Shown: piece by piece, positions 17,637 through 28,043 of the stretch | Layout of the letters: each line of letters starts with the position of its first letter | How positions within the stretch are numbered: the stretch's first letter is position 1 | Assembly (NCBI GenBank): GCA_021813325.1 | Contig: JAKALA010000021.1 | Coordinates: 1 to 54,965 of the forward strand | Direction of reading: 5' to 3' | From: a bacterium | GTDB taxonomy: Bacteria; Verrucomicrobiota; Verrucomicrobiia; Limisphaerales; UBA11358 | DNA: 54,965 nucleotides | The notes under the pieces: generated by a model | Seen by the model: the letters and a program-made list of their open reading frames with translations, nothing else | The model's database searches: none | What the model was told of the DNA's origin: nothing | Made by a program: the position numbers and the translations under genes

Positions 17637-19862
17637 ATGAAAAATCCCCTCGCCACGCTTCTGGCCGTCAGTTCGCTGATGCTGGCCTCCAACGCCTTCG
17701 CCCAAGTTGAATGGGTTGATTCCACCATCGGCGGACAAGGCTTCCTGCTGGAGCCAACCAGGCCCACCGTGCATCTGCCCAACAGCATGGTGCGCGTGTA
17801 TCCCGTGCGCAAAGATCAGTTGGACGATCAGATCCATTCATTTCCTCTGACCATCATCTCGCACCGGCTGGGGGAACTGTTCTGGCTGATGCCCTGCGAC
17901 GCATCCGCCAGTCCCGACACCTGGCATCGCCCGCAGGCCTATGACCAGGAAACCACCACGCCCTATTACTACGCCACACGCTTTGACGATTCGTTGATTC
18001 GCACCGAATTTACGCCGGCGGCACACGCGGGTTATTTCCGCTTCATATTTCCCAACGGCAAGCCAACGTTGTTACTGGAAAACCGCATGGATGGAAATTT
18101 GTATTTCACCAACGGGAATGCCGTATTCGGCGAGGAACGCTTCAACCAGATGCGGGCTTACGTGTTTGGCGAATTTAACTCCGGTGTGCAGGCGCAGAGC
18201 AGCGGCGAAGCCAAAAAGCGACTCGTCATTTCAGCGCCGGGCGGTGTTAACACACTGGAATTCCGCTACGGCATTTCGTTCATCAGCGTTGAGCAAGCCC
18301 AAAAAAACTTGGAAGAGGAAATCCCAGACTGGTCTTTTGAAAAAATTGAACAGGCCGCGAAACAGCGCTGGAACGAAGTGCTCGGACAAATTCAAGTGGA
18401 TGGCGGCACCCCGGCGCAACGCCGTGTCTTTTACACCTCGCTTTACCGATGCTACGAGCGCATGATCGACATCACCGAAGACGGGCAGTATTACAGCTCC
18501 TTCGATCATCAAGTCCATCAGGATGCGCGCCCGTTTTACATGGACAACTGGCTGTGGGACACCTACCGCGCGCTCGAACCGCTCCACCTTCTGTTGAATC
18601 CGGAAATGGAAGCCGACCAGATTCAATCCTACGTCCGCATGTATGAACAATCCGGCTGGATGCCGTCGTTTGCCGTCCTGTGGGGTGATTACCCGTGCAT
18701 GACCGGCAATCACGCCGCCGCCTGGATGGCCGATGCCTGGTTCAAGGGCATCCAAAATTTCGACCTGAAGACCGCCTACCAAGGACTCAAAAAAAATTCG
18801 CTGGAAGCCACGCTTCTCCCCTGGCGCAACGGACCCAAAACATCGCTGGATGACTTTTACAACGAGCATGGCTACATGCCGGCGTTGCACCCTGGCGAAA
18901 AGGAAACGGTCCCGGAAGTCCATTCCTTCGAGCGTCGTCAAGCCGTGGCGGTGACTCTGGAAAACAGTTATGACGACTGGTGCATCGCGCAATTGGCCCG
19001 CGTCAGCGGAAACGAGGCCGATTATCCCTTGTTCCTGCAACGTGCCGGATTCTACAAAAATGTATTCCGGCCGGAGAAACAATCCGTCTGGCCAAAAGAC
19101 CGCGAGGGCAAATGGATCGAACCGTTTGATCCCAAATTTTCCGGCGGCATGGGCGGACGCGATTACACCACGGAAAACAACGCCTACACTTACGACTGGG
19201 ATGTGCAGCATGATTTGACCGGCTTGTTTGGCTTGATGGGCGGGCGGGCGGCGGCGGACGCCAAGCTCGATCAATTATTTCGCGAGGGTTTGGATCGCAG
19301 CAAATACGAATTCTGGGCCAAATTCCCCGACGCCAGCGGGCTGGTCGGGCAGTTTTCCATGGGCAACGAACCCAGCTTTCACATTCCCTACCTTTACAAT
19401 TACACCGGTTCGCCGTGGAAAACGCAAAAGCGCGTGCGCATGTTGCTGGATACTTGGTTTACCGACACGCTGCTCGGAATTCCCGGCGATGAAGACGGCG
19501 GCGGCATGACCGCGTTTGTGGTTTTTTCCATGATGGGATTTTATCCGGTCACGCCCGGCGTGCCGATTTATGACCTCGCCAGCCCGGTCTTTGACCGGAT
19601 TACCATCAAACTTCACAACGGCAAAACGTTTACGATTGTTTGCCACAATAATTCCCGCAATAACAAATACCTGCAACGCATCACGCTGAACGGCCAATTG
19701 CAAAACCAAGTCTGGATTCGCCATGCGGATATGCTCAAAGGCGGCACGCTGGAATTGCAAATGGGTGATACGCCCAACAAGAAACTCGGCGCCGCCGCCG
19801 CAGATTTGCCACCATCGGTCATGACGCTCAATCCGGCGACGTTGGAAACCGCCCCGCAATAA
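17637..19862 (+). CDS. Secreted GH92 alpha-mannosidase
   Basis: 741 residues with a signal peptide (ATLLAVSSLMLASNAFAQ). The N-terminal beta-sandwich and C-terminal (alpha/alpha)6 domain of GH92 are both recognisable: DNWLWDTYRALEPLHLLLNP, NHAAAWMADAWFKGI, MGNEPSFHIPYLYNYTGSPW (carrying the family Glu), and GDEDGGGMTAFVVFSMMGFY (carrying the GDEDGG catalytic acid motif). GH92 enzymes are calcium-dependent inverting exo-alpha-mannosidases. Linkage preference cannot be read. It is the last gene of a two-gene unit with the GH99-like protein and is followed by a terminator hairpin at 19884-19922. Confidence 0.92.
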   Translation: MKNPLATLLAVSSLMLASNAFAQVEWVDSTIGGQGFLLEPTRPTVHLPNSMVRVYPVRKDQLDDQIHSFPLTIISHRLGELFWLMPCDASASPDTWHRPQAYDQETTTPYYYATRFDDSLIRTEFTPAAHAGYFRFIFPNGKPTLLLENRMDGNLYFTNGNAVFGEERFNQMRAYVFGEFNSGVQAQSSGEAKKRLVISAPGGVNTLEFRYGISFISVEQAQKNLEEEIPDWSFEKIEQAAKQRWNEVLGQIQVDGGTPAQRRVFYTSLYRCYERMIDITEDGQYYSSFDHQVHQDARPFYMDNWLWDTYRALEPLHLLLNPEMEADQIQSYVRMYEQSGWMPSFAVLWGDYPCMTGNHAAAWMADAWFKGIQNFDLKTAYQGLKKNSLEATLLPWRNGPKTSLDDFYNEHGYMPALHPGEKETVPEVHSFERRQAVAVTLENSYDDWCIAQLARVSGNEADYPLFLQRAGFYKNVFRPEKQSVWPKDREGKWIEPFDPKFSGGMGGRDYTTENNAYTYDWDVQHDLTGLFGLMGGRAAADAKLDQLFREGLDRSKYEFWAKFPDASGLVGQFSMGNEPSFHIPYLYNYTGSPWKTQKRVRMLLDTWFTDTLLGIPGDEDGGGMTAFVVFSMMGFYPVTPGVPIYDLASPVFDRITIKLHNGKTFTIVCHNNSRNNKYLQRITLNGQLQNQVWIRHADMLKGGTLELQMGDTPNKKLGAAAADLPPSVMTLNPATLETAPQ

Positions 19863-19883
19863 CGGTCCAGACCAATCTTCAGC

Positions 19884-19922
19884 AAAACCGCGTCACCGCA
19901 TGGCGGGTGGCAGCGGTTTTAT
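19884..19922 (+). terminator. Intrinsic terminator after the GH92 gene
   Basis: AAAACCGC pairs with GCGGTTTT around an inner imperfect CACCGC/GCGGGTG stem. The flanking A and T tracts would let it work in either direction, but only the plus-strand gene ends here. Confidence 0.65.
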
Positions 19923-20138
19923 CTTCGGCAAGACGATGAACATTTGATGGGCGCGATTAGCGCACGGCGCCAATGCCTTGATTGTTTCACCCGCTTGGGT
20001 TCTCGGGTGTGGGTGTTTGACGAATTGACATCGTGGCGCTGTTTTTCTAGCTTCTTACCGCAAAGACCCCGCTGCTTTGCCCCGGATTACCGTCCGGGGA
20101 TTTTTATTGAGAACACCCGGCGCGGCTTGCAGACATAA

Positions 20139-21413
<1,275 letters not shown>

Positions 21414-21849
21414 AGTTTGCTCCCTCAAAACGACATAACCAAGTGGTTCCGACGCTTTGGCTGCGGTCAATTGCCAATCTGCACGTTCCTTGGTGGACAC
21501 GCCGGTTTGGGCAAATACTGCCAAGAAATTCAACTGTTTAGTGGCAAAGTTGCGAGCATCGGCTGAAGCCAATCAGACGATGGAAGGATTTTGCGCGCGG
21601 CGAAAATTAAGTCTGGTTTCGCACTGGTGAATCAACGACTTTCCCAAGATTTCCCCAACAGGTTCCACTCGGCGCTTTGAATACAAATATGAGCCGAATA
21701 AAAGGCAATTTTTGGCCATCAATTTTCCATACGAGATTGGACTGAAATCAGGCTGATGCTTATAAAGCAAGTTGTGTTTACCCTTTCAGCCTGTCGGTCA
21801 GCCGTCAAGCGGCCAAGCCATTCGGGCTGGTTGCAACTCAAACGATCTT
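21414..21849. other. 436-bp intergenic region, nothing recognised
   Basis: No coding frame with a convincing product, tRNA, or terminator-like hairpin was seen. It presumably carries the promoter of the acyl-CoA dehydrogenase gene. An open frame continues upstream of the chosen start at 21850, but its 26 codons look unrelated to the family. Confidence 0.35.
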
Positions 21850-24087
21850 ATGGAAACTCTTGTTGAATCAAAAAATACGGCCACATTGCAAACCCTTCCG
21901 AGCGACGAAATCCGTCAAATCATGTGGCGCTTTGCCGATCGCTACGAATTGCACATGTTGGTGCAGGCCGCCCGGGGCGTGGCTCGTGGTCCGGTTGCCC
22001 GTCTGGTGGCCAATGGTGGACGCAATTCCCACGAATGGAATGCGGAAAAAAACGCGTTGTTGAAACATTATGATGAAAGCGGCATTACGGCCGCGGCCTT
22101 GGAACCGGAAATGGGCGGCTTCATTGCCGGCCCAAAAAATTTAGCCCTGGCATTATTGGCTTTTGAACTGGCGTGGGTGGACGCCGGCGCGGCCACCGGC
22201 AGTTTGGCGGGCAACCTGGGGCTGGCGCCCATCCATGAACGCGGCACGCCGGCCCAGCGCGAGAAATATGTGGCTGGCGCCGCGCCGTTGAAACCCGGCG
22301 AAAACCGCAAACAAGTTCGCGCCGCCTTTGCGCTGACTGAGCCTATTCCGTTCGTGGGCGTGGAAACCGGCATGTTGGCCGGCAAGGTGCGGGTGTCGGA
22401 ATGGAAGGAGGGTGAAGAGCCGATTTTGCACGTGGACAAGCGGGGACGTTTCATCACCAACATGGGCTTCGCCAATGTGGTGACGGCGGCGGTCAATTCC
22501 GATGATCCGCGCATCAAGGGCAGTTGCATGGTGATTTTGGAGGAAGGCGATCCCGGCGTCTGGGATCGCGGCACGCCGACGAAAAAGCTCGTTCACCAGC
22601 TTTCCTCCACCAACGATCCCGTTTTCAACCTGAAAGTGCCCGCGCATCGGATTGTCGGCGGTTACACGGTCAAGGATGGTGTCATCATTCCGAATTATTC
22701 CCATAGCGAAGTCATCGAGGCCGTGTTTCGTCGCACGCGCGTGACGGTCGGGCTGATGACCAGCGCCAAGCTGCTTTCAGCCGTGGAACCCGTCATTCTT
22801 TACCAGCGCCGTCGTTTCCGCGGCGGTGAAGGCGCGCCCGGCACGCCGCGGTATGAATTCGGCATTCAGCAAAAAGAAGATGCGCTCCATCGGCTGGTGG
22901 ATGTTTGGGCCACCGGCGAAGCCAGCGCGTCACTGGGATTTTATGCCGCGCGCCTGTTTGATGAACTGGATCCGCTCGAACGGGAGAAAGACGCTTTGTT
23001 GGCCGGGAAAAATTTAACCGGACGAGCGGCCATCAAGGAACTGGCCAGGAAACAGGCCGAAGCCATGGAGTTGGTAAAGCTCAATTCCCTGCCGGTGGGC
23101 GAACGCGATTTAAAACGCGTCGAGGAATTGGAAGCCGATCTGCTGGTGCGTTATGGCATTCTCGATTCACTGGCAAATGTATTTTGCCCCGCGTGTAAAC
23201 TTTGGAATACCGGTCACGGCGCGAACATGATGCGCGAAGCGGTGAGCCTCATGGGCGGCTACGGTGTCACTGAAGATTGCCCCGGATTTCTCGGTCAGAA
23301 ATGGATGGATGCGCAACTCGAAGCCACCTACGAAGGACCGGAAGCGGTGCAGCGCTTGCAGCTTTCCATCACCATGACCAACGAGCTGTTCCTCGCGCAG
23401 TTCAAGCAATGGATCGCCGGGATGCGCCGGCTCGCCGGCGAACGTCCCGGCACCGGTGCCTGCACCCTCGCCAGCGCCATGCAGCTCTGGCTGTGGACCA
23501 TCAATCACATCATGACCGCCAAAGATGCCGATGGCGCCAAACTGTTTCACAAGACGCGTCAAGGCGTCACTTTCCCGCTGGCGGATGCGTTGTGCTGGTT
23601 GCTGGCGGCGCGACAATTCATTCTCGACGTTGCCGAACTGGAACAGCAAGGCGCTGAAAACCCCGCCTTGGCTGAAGGTTTGCCGGGCACAATCAATTTC
23701 TTCAACGACCTGGCTCACGTTCAATGCGCCCGGACAGCCGGCGAAGTCAGCCGCATTACCGCCGAAATTGTGTTCGGCTACAATCGTCATCCGGCGTGGG
23801 ATGAAACCAGTTGCCACGCCTGCTACTGCGCCGAAGAGCTGGAATCGTTGGAAGGTCTGATCCCGGGCATTGACGATTCGGCCCGCGCCTATTCCGATGT
23901 TTCCGAAACCGGAGCAGATCATCCCTGCAAGGCCGGTCCCTGCGTGAAATTCTACGGCCTGGAAAATTTCGTCCGCCTGCGCGCCAAGCTCGACGGCTGC
24001 CTCACCGGCTGCCGCCTGGCTAAAGACCGGGCCGCCGAATCGCTCACCAAAGTGATGACGCGCGAAGCGCTGGATTATCCGGTTTGA
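21850..24087 (+). CDS. Acyl-CoA dehydrogenase with Cys-rich C-terminal extension
   Basis: 745 residues from the ATG at 21850. The first 470 residues contain the acyl-CoA dehydrogenase fold (GSLAGNLGLAPIHERGTPAQ, AFALTEPIPFVG, GSCMVILEEGDPGVWDRGTP, GHGANMMREAVSLMGGYGVT). The remaining 275 residues are extra: the family is usually 380-600 long. The last 91 residues carry a striking Cys set, CHACYC at 655-660, CKAGPC at 693-698 and CLTGC at 717-721, with a CPAC in the dehydrogenase part. These could hold iron-sulfur clusters or zinc. The neighbouring ETF-QO-like flavoprotein suggests electrons from acyl-CoA oxidation go to quinone. The substrate is unknown. Confidence 0.8.
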   Translation: METLVESKNTATLQTLPSDEIRQIMWRFADRYELHMLVQAARGVARGPVARLVANGGRNSHEWNAEKNALLKHYDESGITAAALEPEMGGFIAGPKNLALALLAFELAWVDAGAATGSLAGNLGLAPIHERGTPAQREKYVAGAAPLKPGENRKQVRAAFALTEPIPFVGVETGMLAGKVRVSEWKEGEEPILHVDKRGRFITNMGFANVVTAAVNSDDPRIKGSCMVILEEGDPGVWDRGTPTKKLVHQLSSTNDPVFNLKVPAHRIVGGYTVKDGVIIPNYSHSEVIEAVFRRTRVTVGLMTSAKLLSAVEPVILYQRRRFRGGEGAPGTPRYEFGIQQKEDALHRLVDVWATGEASASLGFYAARLFDELDPLEREKDALLAGKNLTGRAAIKELARKQAEAMELVKLNSLPVGERDLKRVEELEADLLVRYGILDSLANVFCPACKLWNTGHGANMMREAVSLMGGYGVTEDCPGFLGQKWMDAQLEATYEGPEAVQRLQLSITMTNELFLAQFKQWIAGMRRLAGERPGTGACTLASAMQLWLWTINHIMTAKDADGAKLFHKTRQGVTFPLADALCWLLAARQFILDVAELEQQGAENPALAEGLPGTINFFNDLAHVQCARTAGEVSRITAEIVFGYNRHPAWDETSCHACYCAEELESLEGLIPGIDDSARAYSDVSETGADHPCKAGPCVKFYGLENFVRLRAKLDGCLTGCRLAKDRAAESLTKVMTREALDYPV

Positions 24088-24091
24088 AGCA

Positions 24092-24155
24092 TCACGCCAA
24101 GACGCCAAGGCGCAAAGGAAACAATTCACCTTTGCGGTTTAGCGGCTTTGCGTGA
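24092..24155. repeat. Left flanking palindrome of the GxxExxY cassette
   Basis: Two arms, TCACGCCAAGACGCC... at 24092-24119 and ...GCGGCTTTGCGTGA at 24129-24155, are imperfect inverted repeats that can fold back on each other. The second arm is also a direct repeat (about 20 of 25 bases) of the sequence at 24567-24591 on the far side of the GxxExxY gene. Confidence 0.6.
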
Positions 24156-24165
24156 GATAACAAGC

Positions 24166-24558
24166 ATGAGCACGTTCACGGAAAATGAAATTGCGCGCGA
24201 AATTGTGGATGCGGCTTTTCACATCCACAAGGCGCTTGGCCCCGGCTTGCTCGAAACGGTTTACGAAGTTGTCTTGGCGCGAGAACTGGAAAAACGCGGC
24301 TTGTGCGTCCTTCGTCAACAACCCGTGCCCATCGTGTTTGGTGACATGAAATTTGATGAAGGTTTTCGCGCCGACTTGATAGTGGAAAACAAACTCATCA
24401 TGGAATTGAAATCCGTCGAGCAAGTTGCCCCAGCCCACAAAAAACAATTGCTGACCTATCTTCGTTTGGCCGACAAGCGCCTCGGCTTGCTGATCAATTT
24501 TGGTTCCGCCGTGATTAAGGATGGAATTAGCCGAATTGTGAATGGCCTTGAAGAATAA
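24166..24558 (+). CDS. GxxExxY family protein
   Basis: 130 residues from the ATG at 24166. The name-giving motif is seen in KALGPGLLETVYEVVLAREL, and the following FDEGFRADLIVENKLIMELK is the characteristic D...E.K core that places this family near PD-(D/E)XK nucleases. ADKRLGLLINFGS closes the conserved region. The biological role of the family is not established. The gene splits what looks like a functional pair, acyl-CoA dehydrogenase and ETF-QO-like protein, and is bracketed by related repeats, which suggests that it moves or was inserted as a cassette. Confidence 0.88.
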   Translation: MSTFTENEIAREIVDAAFHIHKALGPGLLETVYEVVLARELEKRGLCVLRQQPVPIVFGDMKFDEGFRADLIVENKLIMELKSVEQVAPAHKKQLLTYLRLADKRLGLLINFGSAVIKDGISRIVNGLEE

Positions 24559-24566
24559 ATGAATTC

Positions 24567-24591
24567 TTCGCGCCTTAGCGTCTTTGCGTGA
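24567..24591. repeat. Right flanking repeat of the GxxExxY cassette
   Basis: TTCGCGCCTTAGCGTCTTTG followed by CGTGA. It is an inverted repeat of 24092-24119 and a direct repeat of 24131-24155. It ends a few bases before the start codon of the ETF-QO-like gene. Confidence 0.6.
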
Positions 24592-24597
24592 GTTAAT

Positions 24598-26565
24598 ATG
24601 AACGAACAACCTCAAATCGAACGCCAGCGCCTGGATGCGGACATCGTCTGTGTTGGCTTTGGCCCGGCCACGGCAGGATTTTTGTCCACATTGTCCAAGC
24701 AGCTTGTCAACGAAGACGGCACGCCCGTTGTGGAAAGCGCCGTCATGCCCGGCCTGCCGCCGCAGGTGCTCTGTTACGAACGCGCCGATGACATTGGCTT
24801 TGGCGTTTCCGGTGTCGTGACCAAGGCACGGGCGCTGAAAGCGAGTTTCCCTGAAATCAAAACCGCCGGCATCCCAATGGCCGCGCCGGTCGGCGAGGAA
24901 AAAGTTTTGTATCTGCTCGATCCGCAGGGCGCCAGCCGCCGATCCGCCGCGTTGAAAACGGCCGATGCCTTGATCCGCGCCACGAAATGGGCGCTGCCGT
25001 TTGAGCAGCACGCGTTGAATCTGCCGTGGACGCCGTCGTTTTTGCACAAGCACGACGGCATGATTCTTTCAATGGGCCAGTTCATGCAATGGGTCGGCGC
25101 GCAGGTGCAAAACACCGGCACCGTCCAGATTTGGCCCGGCACACCGGTGGCGGAAGCGCTGGTTGAACCTGTAGGGCAGGCTTTTCAGCCTGCCGGAACA
25201 CCGGACTTTCCAATCCGGTGTTCCGAACAGGCGACTGGAAAGTCGCCTGAACGGGCAGGCAAGAATGTCTGCCCTACCGCCAAAGTCATCGGCGTTCGCC
25301 TGCTCGATCAAGGCGTGGACAAAAAAGGCAATCCGTCCGACGGATTCACACCCGGCATGGACGTTCACGCCGCGCTTACCGTGATTGGCGATGGCCCGGT
25401 CGGTCCGATTGGCCGTCAGCTTGACGAAGTCTTCGGTTTGCCCGAAAACCACTACACCCGCGATTGGGCCGTGGGCATGAAGTTCGTGATCGATTTGCCC
25501 GAAGACACGCCGCTCAAACCCGGCACCGTGCTGCACACGTTTGGTTATCCCGAACCGGAGATTTTTGGTTTTCTTTATGTGCATCCCGACCGCGTCGCGT
25601 CGCTCGGCATTTTTGTGCCGTCGTGGTTCGACAGTCCGGCGCGCACGGCCTACCTCTACCTCCAGCATTGGATGTTGCATCCGTATCTCTGGCGCTGGCT
25701 CAAGGGCGGCAAGCTCCGCTCGTGGGGCGCCAAGACGCTCGGCGAGTCCGGCAGGCACGGCGAGCCGCACCTCACCGGCGACGGCTACGCGCGCATCGGC
25801 GAAGGCAGCGGCACCACGAACGTCCTCACCGGCTCCGGCGTGGACGAAGCCTGGGCCACCGGCGCGCAACTCGCCGAGGCCGTCCTCGAATTGCTCAAGG
25901 CCAAGAAGCCGTTCACCAAGCAAAACCTCGATGAAACCTACGTCAAACGCCGCCGCGCAAGCTGGGTGGAAGCCGAAGGCCGCATCGCCGAAAAATCCCG
26001 CGACGGTTTTCAAAAAGGCGTCGCCACCGGCATGATCGGCATGGCGCTCGCCGGTTTGACCAACGGAAAATTCTCGCTCGGCCACGCGCCCGTGCAGCCG
26101 TGGAAACGCATTCCGACCGTGGAAGATTATTTTGCCGGAAAAATTTCGCGCGAAGACATCGCCAAAATCCGCACCGAGTGCAAAGCGAAAAATGTTTCAC
26201 TCCACGGCGCGCTCATGGATAAAGCCGGCTGGCCGGCGATTCCATTCGATGGACAACTGCTCGTGTCGCATCAGGACGCGCTGCTGATGGGCGGCAAGGT
26301 GCAGGCACCGCACGGCTACGCCGACCACGTCGTTTTCCTGCATCCGGAAGTGTGCGAGAAATGCGGCGCGCGGATTTGTATCGAAGCGTGCAGCGGCCAG
26401 GCGATTACTCCCGGCGAAACCGGCGTGCCGGCGTTCGACCGCGAGAAATGCGTCCACTGCGGCGCGTGCCTGTGGAACTGCTCGCAAGCGAATCCGGAAA
26501 ATCCCGAGCGCATGAACATCGCCTTCCGCGCCGGCACCGGCGGCTTGCACTCGGCGGAAAATTGA
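24598..26565 (+). CDS. ETF-quinone oxidoreductase-like flavoprotein with C-terminal 2x[4Fe-4S] domain
   Basis: 655 residues. The N-terminus has an FAD-binding pattern (DADIVCVGFGPATAGFL), and the central part (DWAVGMKFVIDLP, GYARIGEGSGTTNVLTGSGV) resembles ETF-ubiquinone oxidoreductases and geranylgeranyl-reductase-like proteins. The C-terminus is a ferredoxin domain with CEKCGARICIEAC at 586-598 and CVHCGACLWNC at 618-628; the first motif has four residues rather than two between its second and third Cys. The likely role is moving electrons from the upstream dehydrogenase, through ETF, to quinone. Residues about 192-227 are encoded by a multi-hairpin repeat inserted without breaking the frame. 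The last 129 bp recur at 29504-29692 and 30872-31000. Confidence 0.78.
   Translation: MNEQPQIERQRLDADIVCVGFGPATAGFLSTLSKQLVNEDGTPVVESAVMPGLPPQVLCYERADDIGFGVSGVVTKARALKASFPEIKTAGIPMAAPVGEEKVLYLLDPQGASRRSAALKTADALIRATKWALPFEQHALNLPWTPSFLHKHDGMILSMGQFMQWVGAQVQNTGTVQIWPGTPVAEALVEPVGQAFQPAGTPDFPIRCSEQATGKSPERAGKNVCPTAKVIGVRLLDQGVDKKGNPSDGFTPGMDVHAALTVIGDGPVGPIGRQLDEVFGLPENHYTRDWAVGMKFVIDLPEDTPLKPGTVLHTFGYPEPEIFGFLYVHPDRVASLGIFVPSWFDSPARTAYLYLQHWMLHPYLWRWLKGGKLRSWGAKTLGESGRHGEPHLTGDGYARIGEGSGTTNVLTGSGVDEAWATGAQLAEAVLELLKAKKPFTKQNLDETYVKRRRASWVEAEGRIAEKSRDGFQKGVATGMIGMALAGLTNGKFSLGHAPVQPWKRIPTVEDYFAGKISREDIAKIRTECKAKNVSLHGALMDKAGWPAIPFDGQLLVSHQDALLMGGKVQAPHGYADHVVFLHPEVCEKCGARICIEACSGQAITPGETGVPAFDREKCVHCGACLWNCSQANPENPERMNIAFRAGTGGLHSAEN
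25171..25277. repeat. Multi-hairpin palindromic repeat inserted in frame in the ETF-QO-like gene
   Basis: 107 bp bounded by GTAGGGCAG and its complement CTGCCCTAC. Between them lie a GGCAGGC/GCCTGCC hairpin, a perfect 11-bp stem GGAACACCGGA/TCCGGTGTTCC and a CAGGCGACT/AGTCGCCTG stem. The whole can fold as a branched cruciform. It contributes about 36 residues to the protein and has no stop in that frame. It looks like a dispersed extragenic palindrome that landed in a gene. Confidence 0.85.
26437..26565 (+). repeat. ETF-QO tail repeat, copy 1 (native 3' end)
   Basis: The final 43 codons of the ETF-QO-like gene, from Asp614 (GACCGCGAG) through the second [4Fe-4S] motif to the TGA. Copies 2 and 3 align with it without gaps once a 60-bp insertion-plus-duplication is removed from copy 2. 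A secreted-protein gene starts 5 bp after the stop. Confidence 0.9.
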
Positions 26566-26569
26566 ATTT

Positions 26570-28030
26570 ATGAAGCCATATCAGAAAAAAACGCACACCA
26601 ACATGATTAACCTCCGCACCGTGCGGCTGCTGCCTTTGTTTCTGCTGCTGGCACTGCCCGTGGTCTCGCGATCTCAACCCGTCATCTTTCCCATCGCGAC
26701 CAATGGCGCGGTGATGAGTTTTGCCTTCAGTGGCAGTAATTATCTGGTCGGTGTGGAAACTCCGCGCACAAACTACGCCCTGCTCACCGCCTCCAATGGC
26801 ATCGCGGCGCAGTTGCTGTCCACGAACGGCGACAGGATCAGTTCGTTGATCACCGTTCCCCGTTCCGGCATCTCCACGTGCGTGGCGTTTGACGGCACAA
26901 ATTATCTCCTGATTTGGGAAGATGACGGATTCGGCGCTTCTTACGGCACTGGCGGATTCCAGATATACGGTCAGTTTATCAGCAAGGCGGGTGCAGCGAT
27001 CGGTTCGCCATTCGCCATTTCCGACGCCAATGTTTGGTTTGACGGGATCAAAGTCATGGCCTATGGCAGCGGCAAATATCTGGTTACATACACCGAACTT
27101 TTCAATCTTGCGATGGGGGCCGGGTCCACCAACCGTTTCATCGCCGGCAAATTGGTCAGCCCGAACGGAACCTTGGGCGGCGAATTTCGCATCAGCACGG
27201 GCTACGGCGACGCCAGCGACGTGACGTATGACGGCGCAAACTTCTTTGTTGTCTGGCGCGAGGATTCCAACGACTACGAAATCCGCGGACGCTTCGTCAG
27301 TCCCGCCGGTGTGCCGGGCACGGAAATTTCCGTGAACGCCAGTCCGGCACCGAGCGATAATCCCAAGGCTGTGGCGTTCGATGGCACAAATTATCTTGTG
27401 GTTTGGGACGACGAGGTGGACACCAATACATACGACTGGAACGTGCTCGGCCAGTTGGTCAGTCCCGCCGGCACGCTGGTGGGCGGCGTGATTCCCATTT
27501 GCACCGAGCCAGGGCCGCAATTGCCAACAGGCGTGGCGTTTGACGGCAACCATTATCTGACCGTGTGGATGGATATGTCCAATCCCGCCAACTGGGATTG
27601 TTACGGACAATTCCTAAACCGTAACGGTTCGCTGTTTGGCGGCAAACTGTCCATTAACGCCAATCCGGGAAATCAAATGTGCGGTGTGGGTTACGCCAAT
27701 GGCAAATATGCCGTTGCCGTGAACAGCGGCATCGTCATGGGCGAGGGCGGCATCAGCCAGGTGGACGCCGCGTTCGGCTACTTCCTCGCGCCGCCCACCG
27801 ACCCGCGGGTCGTGACGAATGACGGAAATTTCGGCATTCGCGCGAATCTGTTTGGATTTACCATTGCCGGCTACACGAACGCCCTCGTCGCGGTGGATGC
27901 CTGCACGAACCTGGCCAGCCCCATCTGGCAACCGGTGCAAACAAACACGCTGACCGGCGGTTCGGCTTTTTTTTCCGATTCGAACTGGCTGAACCATCCG
28001 GAGCGCTTCTACCGGCTCCGGTTGCCGTAA
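26570..28030 (+). CDS. Secreted repeat protein, probable beta-propeller, with C-terminal FYRL domain
   Basis: 486 residues. The signal peptide lies after a short basic leader (LLPLFLLLALPVVSRSQ); the ATG at 26603 is an alternative start. The body has recurring units of about 50 residues built around 'vAFDGTNYLvvW.D' (VAFDGTNYLLIWEDD, VTYDGANFFVVWRED, VAFDGTNYLVVWDDE, VAFDGNHYLTVWMDM), which would suit the blades of a propeller. The last 80 residues (TNDGNFGIRANLFGFTIAG ... RFYRLRLP) match the C-terminus of the BspA-like protein at 31004-33919. Function is unknown; export is likely. It follows ETF-QO tail copy 1 by 4 bp. Confidence 0.7.
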   Translation: MKPYQKKTHTNMINLRTVRLLPLFLLLALPVVSRSQPVIFPIATNGAVMSFAFSGSNYLVGVETPRTNYALLTASNGIAAQLLSTNGDRISSLITVPRSGISTCVAFDGTNYLLIWEDDGFGASYGTGGFQIYGQFISKAGAAIGSPFAISDANVWFDGIKVMAYGSGKYLVTYTELFNLAMGAGSTNRFIAGKLVSPNGTLGGEFRISTGYGDASDVTYDGANFFVVWREDSNDYEIRGRFVSPAGVPGTEISVNASPAPSDNPKAVAFDGTNYLVVWDDEVDTNTYDWNVLGQLVSPAGTLVGGVIPICTEPGPQLPTGVAFDGNHYLTVWMDMSNPANWDCYGQFLNRNGSLFGGKLSINANPGNQMCGVGYANGKYAVAVNSGIVMGEGGISQVDAAFGYFLAPPTDPRVVTNDGNFGIRANLFGFTIAGYTNALVAVDACTNLASPIWQPVQTNTLTGGSAFFSDSNWLNHPERFYRLRLP

Positions 28031-28043
28031 CGGGGGGGAAATC

